Source of the DNA: Owenia fusiformis
Taxonomy: Eukaryota; Annelida; Polychaeta; Sabellida; Oweniidae
Assembly: GCA_903813345.2 (NCBI GenBank)
Contig: CAIIXF020000012.1
Span: 12,320,932-12,384,931 of the forward strand
Reading direction: 5' to 3'
Length of the DNA stretch: 64,000 bases
Shown here: one piece after another, positions 10,395-24,200 of the stretch
Layout of the letters: the number at the start of each line of letters is the position of its first letter
Position numbering within the stretch: the stretch's first letter is position 1
Notes under the pieces: model-generated
Told to the model about the DNA's origin: nothing
The model's input: only the letters and a program-made list of their open reading frames with translations
The model's database searches: none
Program-made: the position numbers and the translations under genes

Positions 10395-11930
10395 CACCTA
10401 AAACAATTTGGTCAATTTAAAGCAAGTTGGAAAATACCTTTTGACCTTAAGAAGGTTTGATTTGAACTTCTTAGAACATGTAGATGATTTTGAAAAATAA
10501 AATTCGTCAATTTGAAGCAAGTTGAAAAAATACCTCTTTGACTTTTTTTGACATTGAGAAGGTCATTGAAGGTCAAATGTCAAGTCAGATATGAACTTCT
10601 GAGAACATTTAGATGATTTTGAAAAAAAAATTAAGTAAATTTGAAGCAAGTTGAAAAAAGACCTTTTTGACCTTGAAAAGGTCATTGAAGGTCAAATGTC
10701 AAATCTAAAGTCAGATTTGAACTTCTGAGAACATGTAGATGATTTTGAAAAAAAAATTAGCCAATTTGAAGCAAGTTGAAAAAAGACCTTTTTGACCTTG
10801 AGAAGGTCATTGAAGGTCAAAGGTCAAATCTAAAGTCATATTTGAACTTCTGAGAACTTGTAAAGTCAAATTTGAACTTCTGAGAACTTGTAAAGTCAAA
10901 TTTGAACTTCTGAAAAGATGTAGATGATTTTGAAAAAAAAATTTGGTCAATTTGAAGCAAGTTGAAAACAGACCTTTTTGACCTTTTTTGACCTTGAGAA
11001 GGTCATTGAAGGTCAAATGTCAAATCTAAAGTCAGATTTGAATTTCTGAGAACATGTAGATGATTTTGAAAAAAAAAATTAGTCAATTTGAAGCAAGTTG
11101 AAAAAAGACCTTTTGACCTTTTTTGACCTTGAGAAGGTCATTGAAGGTCAAATGTCAAATCTAAAGTCATATTTGAATTTCTGAGAACATGTAGATGATT
11201 TTGAAAAAAATTTTTAGTCAATTTGAAGCAAGATGAAAAAATACCTTTTTGACATTGAGAAGGTCATTGAAGGTCAAATGTCAAATCTAAAGTCAGATTT
11301 GAATTTCTGAGAACATGTAGATGATTTTGAAAAAAAAATTTAGTCAATTTGAAGCAAGTTGAAAAAAGACCTTTTTGACCTTTTTTGACTTTGAGAAGGT
11401 CATTGAAGGTCAAATGTCAAATCTTAAGTCAAATCTAAAGTCAGATTTGAATTCCTGAGAACACGTAGATGATTTTGAAAAAATTTTTTAGTCAATTTGA
11501 AGCAAGTTGAAAACAGACCTTTTTGACCTTGAGAAGGTCATTGAAGGTCAAATGTCAAATCTTAAGTCAAATCTTAAGTCAGATTTGAATTTCTGAGAAC
11601 ACGTAGATGATTTTGAAAAAAAAATTTAGTCAATTTGAAGCAAGTTGAAAACAGACCTTTTTGACCTTTTTTGACCTTGAGAAGGTCATTGAAGGTCAAA
11701 TATCAAAACTAAAGTCAGATTTGAAGGTCAAATGTCAAATCTAAAGTCAGATTTGAATTTCTGAGAACATGTAGATGATTTTGAAAAAAAATTTAGTCAA
11801 TGTGAAGCAAGTTGAAAAAATACCTTTTTGACCTTGAGAAGGTCATTGAAGGTCAAATGTCAAATCTAAAGTCAGATTTGAACTTCTGAGAACATGTAGA
11901 TGATTTAGAAAAAAATTGAAGTCAGTCTAA
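10395..11930. repeat. Tandem array of 100-190 bp units rich in AGGTCA half-sites
   Basis: Ten or eleven imperfect copies. Each contains aatttgaagcaagttgaaaa, gacctttttgacc, gagaaggtcattgaaggtca and gaacatgtagatgattttga. The piece aaggtcattgaaggtca is two AGGTCA half-sites spaced by four bases; near 10815 there is also AGGTCA-A-AGGTCA. The array ends about 300 bases beyond the stop codon of TIR-HEAT A. No coding frame crosses it. Confidence 0.9.
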
Positions 11931-12227
11931 ACAGTATTTGTTAAGTTATAGGAAGTTGTAAGAAATTGTTACAGACGCCAACCGCCGGACGCCAACCTCC
12001 AACCGCCGGACACCAACCGCCGTCGCAAAAAAACGGAGACCATAACAATATGTCACCACTTTTGGTGGTGACATAAAAATTAATGGAAATCGTAAATTTA
12101 ACATGAAAAAGTTGAAAAGTCCCTGAAAACAACAGGTGATTTTGTGAAAAAACTGGTGTAAATCGCCTGTTGCCTGCTGCTAATGAAACCCCTGTAATGT
12201 TACAAAACCAAGAGTCAACACTGTATC

Positions 12228-15200
12228 CTAATCGTCCTGTGTAAGCAATCGAATCTCCTCTGCTAGTACTTTGGTGATGTGCATTGCCTTGTTGGCCTCT
12301 TCACCTCCTATGAGTTCAAGAGCCACTGCTGCTGCATCACGTACACTGGAGATGTAATCATTCCTCCTGGAAATATCAGGTATATTTTTGTGTTCTTTAT
12401 CTATTTAACATTGTTACAAAAACATTTACATTTTAGATTTTTATTCATGTAGCAGTACGCAGTACTTTCCAATAATGTTGCATAAAGTTAGACATTTCAA
12501 GTTTTGGGACCTCACATATTCGTTGCATATCTATCTAAATGTACATGTGTAATGCTAGAAATACAATCTAGTAAACATCAATGCCACTCAGGACACTACT
12601 CAAGTACTCAGTGACCTGAGAACTAAGTTGAGTGGATGCAGTGTTACTTGAGATTTTAAGAACATGCTTCCAACAAGCACTTGAAAATGAAAAAAATCAA
12701 ATCAAACCAAATATTTGACAAAATATGGTCAGAATCTTGAAAATGAGAGTTTCTGCACATGTGAGATACTAAATTATCCCTGTGCCTGAGCTCAGACAAA
12801 GCTTCTTGCATGCTTTATGATGCTGTTACATTGAAATTGTGAGATCAATTTACGTCATTCACAAATTCAAGATATCCACAAATGTAATATCTTACTTTTA
12901 TGGTTGTAATGACGAATCATGAGACATAAAGGAATAACTCACCATAACTGCACAAGTTTATTTACAGCCTTCTCAACTTTCATATGACCCAGTGCAATAC
13001 AGCCGCTCTCTCGTACAAGTCTGTCCTTATCATTCAAACACTTCATTAAACATTTCACTATGTGTGGACTCTTTGGGCCTGTCTTAGCCAATGATATAGC
13101 AGCTACTGCTCGCACATTGTTGTCTTGGTCGGAAAGGAGATCCTTCAAGGCTTCAACAACTTGAGGGCTGTCAAATTTTCCTGATGAAGAAAGTTACCAG
13201 AATTTAAAGAGGAATTACTAGTATATTTAAAAAAAAACAGCTATGCATAGGGCTGTGCTCCATATTAGGTTAAGACAAACTTAGATAGATACCATAACAT
13301 AGTGAGAAATCAGTCAAGGTACCGTAAGGATGTTTTATTCGATATTACAAGGATTATTTCTTAATTAAAGTTTGGAGCAACGGATTTGATGTCACATACC
13401 TAGATTCTCTATGGCTTCCACCCTTACGGAAGAGTCCATGTCAAAAACCTCACGTATCGTGTAGCTCTCGACTGCCTGGTCCATAACACGCGACCAGAAT
13501 GTTTCCACTTTGCCGTTTATAGTACAGAAATCTAGAAAATATAAAATCACATCTTGATCACCAAGTAGCTGCATGTGGACTCCTTTTCAGATCACTTAAA
13601 TCAAGTTTTGTTGTCTTGCATAGAGATGTCATGGATACTCAGAGTGCTAAATAATTCCATAATTGAATGTTCTGGACCGTTTTGTAAAAGTTTTTTTGTT
13701 GCTGACTTCTGTAGCAAATAATATGTACAATGGCTATTTTTCCAATGTACATGTTTTTTAAAATAACAATAAAGTACTCTACATTTACAGACCTAGCTGT
13801 GTTTATAGGTACATGCATATTTTATGCCATATCAAATGTCTTCCAAAGGGTAATAAAGACAGTTGCTCCACCCTTTTCAACCTCTTTCCGTATTCATTGT
13901 ACAGGCCCCTAGCCAGGATTTGCCAAGGAGGGGTTCAGTTTTCAAAAATTTCCAGGGGGGTTCACATTTGACAATTTTGGCCCAAATATGGCTAAACTCA
14001 CTCAAGAGAAGTGCTCAAAATGGTGAAAAACTGGATGATTTTGAAAGAATTTTTGGCCAGGGGGGGGGGGGGTTCAACCCTGCGAACCCCCCCCCCCCTG
14101 GCTACGGGCCTGTTGTACATATATGCTCCAATTATACCCACCTGTGTATTTTTCATATGTAACGATATGGTCTTCCACAGCATCCAACTCTCTCTGTATA
14201 ATTCCCTTCAACCATTCCTGGAATTCCCCACTGTACAACATTGCAATCTCTTTGGAATATGTCTTGGTATAGGCATCTTCAAACCTGCAAAAGTAAATAA
14301 GAATGAGTCTTTCTACAATCCTATTTATTCAAATTACATTCAGACATTAAAGGGTCATATACTGTAGCAGGGGTTTCATTAGCAGGGGTTTCATTAGCAG
14401 CAGGCAACAGATGATTTTCACCGGTTGTTTTCACAAAATCGCCTGTTGTTTTTAGGGACTTTTCAACTTTTCCATGTTTAATTCATGATTTCTATTAATT
14501 TTGCCTGTTGCCGTCTAATTTTAGTAAATTGAACATCGTCTGTTGTGTATGTAGTAAAATGTCAAAAGCTGGCAAAAATCAAAAATTATCTGGTTTCATC
14601 CTATTTTAGAACCTGGGATTCAAGAGGTTAGGATATTGGTTTTTACTCTAATATGCAGAATGACATCAAACTTTCACAACAAAATTTCCATTGTATGCAT
14701 TAAATAATTCTGAAATTTCAAAGCAGAATATGCAAGATTGACAGAGTTAGTCGACTTTTCTTCAGTCCTGTTTTTGGACACCTTATACATGTGATTATAG
14801 AACACTACATCACAAATTGACAAATTTAATTTTTAATCTAATACCCACTTTTTCCATTCAACCTCAGTAAGACCAAGAAAGTTGGCCTCCCAGAAGTCTT
14901 CCTCATGGCTCGGAACCTTTGGCGCGCTTGTATCAGATTTGGTTAGGTCGATCCCAGTCTTCTCACGACTCATGGAACGAGTGTAGAGGTTCTTTCTAGA
15001 GTTGCGCTTTTGTAACGCTGTAAAGCAGAAAACAAGTCGAAATTATATCATATGATTGTTGTCTGACAGTTATTATTATAGTTTACTGATTGATGTTATC
15101 CTTGTTTAATGATTGTTTTGTTTGTTTGTGTTATTCAATCAATTTAATTCAATACAATCATTAATAATGATTGTAAATACAATCTTTGAAATGGTCTTTT

Positions 15201-18200
15201 GTATGATTAAATAGAGAATCCCTGTCATTTACAATAGATCAATCCCATATTGAAGATATACAATCTTTGAGAATGTTATATTTCTTATCATCTAGTTATG
15301 TCAATAACAAAGAGAGATGTTCATACAGTAAAACCTGTATATCTAAACACCTCTCTTATCCAAACATCTCAAGATGAACACTTTTTTCTTGGTCCCAATT
15401 TTGTTAATTCCCATTGATTCACATATTAAATAAGAGACCTTGAAATGAAAACACCTGCTAATTGAAACACTTTTGGATGGCCCAGTGGTGTTTGGATAGA
15501 CAGGCTTTATTGTACATTCTCAACAGTTCTCATGCAAAACTGGGGATACACTTCACTTGAATAGAAGGCATATGGGATAGAAACACATCCAAGTGCAATA
15601 GTTAGTTTTTCCTTGTTTATTTCTTGTTTCTGATTTTCCAATTAAAACAAAAAGAGAGGCTTACAATTATCACATTGCTTGTTCTGTCAATTAAGTCTTG
15701 GGTAACCAGCTAACCCTTTTGGTCAAAATGGAAAAATGGGCATGGGGCTTCAATATCATACAGGTATAAAATACTGAAGTTGGGATGTATGATGTAATCA
15801 AATTTCAGCACATGCAACAACATCATGCCTGTCACATTCAGTAGTAAACACTTCAGTAGTAAACGCTTCAGTAGTAAACGCTTCAGTCGAAAAGGCTTCA
15901 GTAGTAAACACTTCAGTAGTAAACAAATAAACACTTCAGTAGTAAAGACAGTATAATATAAGGTAAGTGGAGGTCATTTTGGAAGCTAGAAACATAAAAT
16001 TCATATACATTATGTGTTACCTCACGTCTTTTTACATATTATTATTAAATGGCTGAAAAATGAAACACAATGCAATGTTTTTGAAGAGTTTTTTTTTCAA
16101 TAGAAATACAAAGAATCTGAAGCTTTTCAAGCTCTTACAACAGCATAGGTTCAGTTATGGATACTGCCATATTCCTTGCAATGATCATCTGCTTCCTGAA
16201 TTTAAGTGACCATCTGTTTGCTCTTTTAACAATAGACAACACATTCCTATAAACTTGAACCTACTGATCTCATAATCAATCTGAAGTACCATCGAAGTAA
16301 TGTTTTACACATACAAGTGGCTATCAATAAGCTTTTATTTTTTTGTAAAAGTGACATTGCTATACATAACTTCAGTAAAGGGCATTGACTCTTACATATG
16401 ACTTTAGTAAAGGACATTGACTCTTACACATGACTTTAGTAAATGACATAGACTCTTACACATGACTTCAGTAAAGGACATTGACTCTTAAACATGACTT
16501 TAGTAAAGGACATTGACTCTTACACATGACTTTAGTAAAGAACATTGACTCTTACACATGACTTCAGTAAAGGACATTGACTCTTACACATGACTTCAGT
16601 AAAGGACATTGACTCTTACACATGACTTCAGTAAAGGACATCGACTCTTACATGTGATTTCAGTAAAGGGCATTGACTCTTACACATGACTTTAGTAAAG
16701 GACATTGACTCTTACACATGACTTTAGTAAAGGACATTGACTCTTACAAATGACTTCAGTAAAGGACATTGACTCTTACACATGACTTCAGTAAAGGACA
16801 TTGACTCTTACACATGACTTCAGTAAAGGACATTGACTCTTACACATGACTTCAGTAAAGGACATCGACTCTTACATGTGATTTCAGTAAAGGGCATTGA
16901 CTCTTACACATGACTTTAGTAAAGGACATTGACTCTTACACATGACTTTAGTAAAGAACATTGACTCTTACAAATGACTTCAGTAAAGGACATTGACTCT
17001 TACACATGACTTCAGTAAAGGACACTGACTCTTACACATGACTTTAGTAAAGGACATTGACTCTTAAACATGACTTCAGTAAAGGACATTGACTCTTACA
17101 CATGACTTCGATAAAGAACACTGACTCTTACAGATGACTTCAGTAAAGGACATTGACTTTCACACATGACTTTAGTAAAGGACATTGACTCTTACACATG
17201 ACTTCAGTAAAGGACATTGACTCTTACACATGACTTTAGTAAAGGACATTGACTCTTACACATGACTTCAGTAAATGACATAGACTCTTACACATGACTT
17301 CGATAAAGAACACTGACTCTTACAGATGACTTCAGTAAAGGACATTGACTCTTACACATGACTTCAGTAAAGGACATTGACTCTTACACATGACTTCAGT
17401 AAAGGACATTGACTCTTACACATAACTTCAGTAAAGGACATCGACTCCTACACATCACTTCAGTAAATGACATTGACTTTTACACATGACTTCAATAAAG
17501 GACATTGACTCTTATACATGATTTCAGTAAAGGACAATGACTCTTACACATGACTTTAGTAAAGGACATTGACTCTTACACATGACTTTAGTAAAGGACA
17601 ATGACTCTTACACATGACTTTAGTAAAGGACATGGACTCTTACACATGACTTCAGTAAAGGACAATGACTCTTACACATGACTTTAGTAAAGGACATTGA
17701 CTCTTACACATGACTTTAGTAAAGGACATGGACTCTTAAACATAACTTTAGTAAAGGACATTGACTCTTACACATGACTTCAGTAAAGGACAATGGCTCT
17801 TACACATGACTTTAGTAAAGGACATGGACTCTTACACATGACTTAAGGAAAGGACATTGACTCTTACACATGACTTTAGTAAAGGACAATGACTCTTACA
17901 CATGACTTTAGTAAAGGACATTGACTCTTACACATGACTTTAGTAAAGGACATTGACTCTTACACATGACTTTAGTAAAGGACATTGACTCTTACACATA
18001 ACATAATAATCTCACTACATCTGGAGCATATTTTGAAACAACCATAACTCTATCAATATAAGACTATTAAAAAGATTATAAGATTATTAAAACTTTGGCA
18101 GAGGACCCCACATTGAATGAAGTCCATGTGTGCCAAATCTCAGAGCAATTAACCTTCATTTAAGAAAAATATTGAAGAAATGGAGGGTTGCATTTTTTGG

Positions 18201-21200
18201 GGTCACCCTGTACATGACTTTTTACACATGACTTTAGTAAAGGACATTGACTCTTACACATGACTTTAGTAAAGGACAATGACTCTTACACATGACTTTA
18301 GTAAAGGACATTGACTCTTACACATGACTTTAGTAAAGGACAATGACTCTTACACATGACTTTAGTAAAGGACATTGACTCTTACACATGAATTCAGTAA
18401 AGGACATTGACTCTTAAACATAACTTTAGTAAAGGACATTGACTCTTACACATGACTTTATGAAAGGACAATGACTCTTACACATGACTTTAGTAAAGGA
18501 CATGGACTCTTACACATGACTTTAGGAAAGGACAATGACTCTTACACATGACTTTAGTAAAGGACATTGACTCTTACACATGACTTTAGTAAGGGACATT
18601 GACTCTTAAACATAACTTTAGTAAAGGACATTGACTCTTACACATGACTTTAGGAAAGGACATTGACTCTTACACATGACTTTAGTAAAGGACATTGACT
18701 CTTACACATGACTTTAGTAAGGGACATTGACTCTTAAACATAACTTTAGTAAAGGACATTGACTCTTACACATGACTTTAGGAAAGGACATTGACTCTTA
18801 CACATGACTTTAGTAAAGGACATTGACTCTTACACATGACTTTAGTAAAGGACAATGACTCTTACACATGACTTCAGTAAAGGACAATGACTCTTACACA
18901 TGACTTTAGGAAAGGACAATGACTCTTACACATGACTTTAGTAAAGGACATTGACTCTTACACATGACTTTAGTAAAGGACAATGACTCTTACACATGAC
19001 TTTAGTAAAGGACAATGACTCGTACACATGACTTTAGTAAAGGACATTGACTCTTACACATGACTTTAGTAAAGGGCATTGACTCTTGCACATGAATTCA
19101 GTAAAGGACATTGACTCTTACACATGACTTCAGTAAATGACATTGACTCTTACACATGACTTTAGTAAAGGACAATGACTCTTACACATGACTTTAGTAA
19201 AGGACATTGACTCTTACACATGACTTTAGTAAAGGACAATGACTCTTACACATGACTTTAGTAAAGGACATTGACTCTTACACATGACTTTAGTAAAGGA
19301 CAATGACTCTTACACATGACTTTAGTAAAGGACATTGACTCTTACACATGACTTTAGTAAAGGACAATGACTCTTACACATGAATTCAGTAAAGGACATT
19401 GACTCTTACACATGACTTTAGTAAAGGACATGGACTCTTACACATGACTTTAGTAAAGGACATGGACTCTTACACATGATTTTAGGAAAGGACATTGACT
19501 CTTACACATGACTTTAGTAAAGGACAATGACTCTTACACATGACTTAAGTAAAGAACAATGACTCTTACACATGACTTTAGTAAAGGACATTGACTCTTA
19601 CACATGACTTTAGGAAAGGACATTGACTCTTACACATGACTTTAGTAAAGGACAATGACTCTTACACATGACTTTAGTAAAGGACATTGACTCTTACACA
19701 TGACTTTAGTAAAGGACATTGACTCTTACACATGACTTTAGTAAAGGACATTGACTCTTACACATGACTTTAGTAAAGGACATTGACTCTTACACATGAC
19801 TTTAGTAAAGGACAATGACTCTTAAACATAACTTTAGTAAAGGACATTGACTCTTACACATGACTTTAGGAAAGGACATTGACTCTTACACATGACTTTA
19901 GTAAAGGACATTGACTCTTACACATGACTTTAGTAAAGGACAATGACTCTTACACATGACTTTAGTAAAGGACATTGACTCTTACACATGACTTTAGTAA
20001 AGGACATGGACTCTTACACATGACTTTAGTAAAGGGCATTGACGCTTACCCATGACTTCAGTAAAGGACATTGACTCTTACACATAACATAATAATCTCA
20101 CTACATCTGGAGCATATTTTGAAACAACCATAACTCTATCAATATAAGACTATTAAAAAGATTATAAGATTATTAAAACTTTGGCAGAGGACCCCACATT
20201 GAATGAAGTCCATGTGTGCCAAATCTCAGAGCAATAAACCTTCATTTAAGAAAAATATTGAAGAAATGGAGGGTTGCATTTTTTGGGGTCACCCTGTACA
20301 TGACCTTTTACACATGACTTTAGTAAAGGACATTGACTCTTACACATGACTTTAGTAAAGGACAATGACTCTTACACATGACTTTAGTAAAGGACATTGA
20401 CTCTTACACATGACTTTAGTAAAGGACAATGACTCTTACACATGACTTTAGTAAAGGACATTGACTCTTACACATGACTTTAGTAAAGGACAATGACTCT
20501 TACACATGAATTCAGTAAAGGACATTGACTCTTACACATGACTTTAGTAAAGGACAATGACTCTTACACATGACTTTAGTAAAGGACATTGACTCTTAAA
20601 CATAACTTTAGTAAAGGACATTGACTCTTACACATGACTTTAGTAAAGGACATTGACTCTTACACATGAATTCAGTAAAGGACATTGACTCTTAAACATA
20701 ACTTTAGTAAAGGACATTGACTCTTACACATGACTTTAGGAAAGGACAATGACTCTTACACATGACTTTAGTAAAGGACATGGACTCTTACACATGACTT
20801 TAGGAAAGGACAATGACTCTTACACATGACTTTAGTAAAGGACATTGACTCTTACACATGACTTTAGTAAGGGACATTGACTCTTAAACATAACTTTAGT
20901 AAAGGACATTGACTCTTACACATGACTTTAGTAAAGGACATTGACTCTTACACATGACTTTAGGAAAGGACATTGACTCTTACACATGACTTTAGTAAAG
21001 GACATTGACTCTTACACATGACTTTAGTAAGGGACATTGACTCTTAAACATAACTTTAGTAAAGGACATTGACTCTTACACATGACTTTAGGAAAGGACA
21101 TTGACTCTTACACATGACTTTAGTAAAGGACATTGACTCTTACACATGACTTTAGTAAAGGACAATGACTCTTACACATGACTTCAGTAAAGGACAATGA

Positions 21201-24200
21201 CTCTTACACATGACTTTAGGAAAGGACAATGACTCTTACACATGACTTTAGTAAAGGACATTGACTCTTACACATGACTTTAGTAAAGGACAATGACTCT
21301 TACACATGACTTTAGTAAAGGACAATGACTCTTACACATGACTTTAGTAAAGGACATTGACTCTTACACATGACTTTAGTAAAGGACAATGACTCTTACA
21401 CATGACTTTAGGAAAGGACATTGACTCTTACACATGACTTTAGTAAAGGACAATGACTCTTACACATGACTTTAGGAAAGGACATTGACTCTTACACATG
21501 ACTTTAGTAAAGGACATTGACTCTTACACATGACTTTAGTAAGGGACATTGACTCTTAAACATAACTTTAGTAAAGGACATTGACTCTTACACATGACTT
21601 TAGGAAAGGACATTGACTCTTACACATGACTTTAGTAAAGGACATTGACTCTTACACATGACTTTAGTAAAGGACAATGACTCTTACACATGACTTCAGT
21701 AAAGGACAATGACTCTTACACATGACTTTAGGAAAGGACAATGACTCTTACACATGACTTTAGTAAAGGACATTGACTCTTACACATGACTTTAGTAAAG
21801 GACAATGACTCTTACACATGACTTTAGTAAAGGACAATGACTCTTACACATGACTTTAGTAAAGGACATTGACTCTTACACGTGACTTTAGTAAAGGGCA
21901 TTGACTCTTACACATGAATTCAGTAAAGGACATTGACTCTTACACATGACTTCAGTAAATGACATTGACTCTTACACATGACTTTAGTAAAGGACAATGA
22001 CTCTTACACATGACTTTAGTAAAGGACATTGACTCTTACACATGACTTTAGTAAAGGACAATGACTCTTACACATGACTTTAGTAAAGGACATTGACTCT
22101 TACACATGACTTTAGTAAAGGACAATGACTCTTACACATGACTTTAGTAAAGGACATTGACTCTTACACATGACTTTAGTAAAGGACAATGACTCTTACA
22201 CATGAATTCAGTAAAGGACATTGACTCTTACACATGACTTTAGTAAAGGACATGGACTCTTACACATGACTTTAGTAAAGGACATGGACTCTTACACATG
22301 ACTTTAGGAAAGGACATTGACTCTTACACATGACTTTAGTAAAGGACAATGACTCTTACACATGACTTAAGTAAAGAACAATGACTCTTACACATGACTT
22401 TAGTAAAGGACATTGACTCTTACACATGACTTTAGGAAAGGACATTGACTCTTACACATGACTTTAGTAAAGGACAATGACTCTTACACATGACTTTAGT
22501 AAAGGACATTGACTCTTACACATGACTTTAGTAAAGGACATTGACTCTTACACATGACTTTAGTAAAGGACATTGACTCTTACACATGACTTTAGTAAAG
22601 GACATTGACTCTTACACATGACTTTAGTAAAGGACAATGACTCTTAAACATAACTTTAGTAAAGGACATTGACTCTTACACATGACTTTAGGAAAGGACA
22701 TTGACTCTTACACATGACTTTAGTAAAGGACATTGACTCTTACACATGACTTTAGTAAAGGACAATGACTCTTACACATGACTTTAGTAAAGGACATTGA
22801 CTCTTACACATGACTTTAGTAAAGGACATGGACTCTTACACATGACTTTAGTAAAGGGCATTGACGCTTACCCATGACTTCAGTAAAGGACATTGACTCT
22901 TACACATAACATAATAATCTCACTACATCTGGAGCATATTTTGAAACAACCATAACTCTATCAATATAAGACTATTAAAAAGATTATAAGATTATTAAAA
23001 CTTTGGCAGAGGACCCCACATTGAATGAAGTCCATGTGTGCCAAATCTCAGAGCAATTAACCTCCATTTAAGAAAAATATTGAAGAAATGGAGGGTTGCA
23101 TTTTTTGGGGTCACCCTGTACATGACTTTTTACTTATATACGGTAAAGGAAATTGAAACTTACACATGTCTACATAAATATAGAATATTGACTCTTTTAA
23201 ACAAGAAATAGAAGGGATTGACATGCAAAATGTCACCGTGTTGCGTTTCTAACAGATGCTGAATACAAACCACCATACATCAATCACCAACTGCTGCCAG
23301 GAAAAGTTTTAGATTATAACAATATGTCACCACCTGTGGAGGTGACATAATAATCTCACCGAATATCTTGTTAATACATTTTAGTAAAGCACCCAATTTA
23401 CAAAGAAAAACCATGCCATGTCGTACATTAACACCATAGTAACATCAGAACATCAATACAACATACTGGTAGTTATTAATGCAACACCTACGATTTAACA
23501 TTGGGTATCTGTTGCACTCAATGTTGAGACTCCCTGGAACAGATGACAGATTCAATGCTACATGGTTTACTGTGCTTAATGTCAACTGCCAAAATGATAA
23601 ATACTATTAACCTCTTGACTACAGTAACACGGCGTGATAAAAATTGTCAAACCAATATTAGAGCCACGACTAAATACTCATCACAGTACAACAGTAATTT
23701 TCATGAATATATAAGTTACCATCATCTTCATTTGCATCCTTATGATCATCATCATATTGTCCAGTTATATGAGGTGATACTATGCAGCAAAATGGAGGAT
23801 ACAAAATATTTGATTATTTGCAAAATGGAGGATACAAGATATTTGATTATTTGCAAAATGGAGGATACAAGATATTTGATTATTTGCAAAATGGAGGATA
23901 CAAGATATTTGATTATTTGCAAAATGGAGGATACAAGATATTTGATTATTTGCAAAATGGAGGATACAAGATATTTGATTATTTGCAAAATGGAGGATAC
24001 AAGATATTTGATTATTTGCAAAAAGACAGTTGATTCATCAATTGGTAAAGATGAGACAAAAATAAGTTTTTCTATTAGAATAGTTCTTGGAATAGCTCTA
24101 TTTTCAGTTTTCACCCAGGGGATTTTTGGTGACACTGGGTTTAGCAATTAAGCTCTTTATATTAGGAAAATATAGTTATACAACACTAATGACAATTTAT

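Larger units (their letters stand above)
16370..22908. repeat. 32-bp satellite array, about 190 units, with higher-order structure
   Basis: Head-to-tail copies of a 32-base unit (acatgactttagtaaaggac plus attgactcttac) fill one intron of TIR-HEAT A. Common variants are ctttag/cttcag, gacatt/gacaat, gtaaag/ggaaag and acttaa. Two 222-base non-satellite blocks interrupt it (18001-18223, 20087-20309) and a third closes it (22909-23131). Rare variants such as gacgcttaccc recur exactly 2822 bases apart (20041, 22863), so whole segments were duplicated. On the sense strand of the host gene each unit reads as a donor-like GTAAGAGT plus a branch-point-like TACTAAAG. Confidence 0.97.

Noticed and set aside
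13863-14367. Overlapping plus-strand frames of 99 and 118 codons
   Set aside because: They cross a dispersed repeat and the antisense of a genuine TIR-HEAT A exon.
16370-22908. CRISPR-like regular array
   Set aside because: Units are contiguous 32-mers with no unique spacers, in a eukaryotic intron; it is a satellite.
23543-24151. 202-codon plus-strand frame with seven 11-residue repeats
   Set aside because: The repeat period is 33 bases, which holds several frames open on both strands; it lies in an intron of TIR-HEAT A and has no flanking gene signals.
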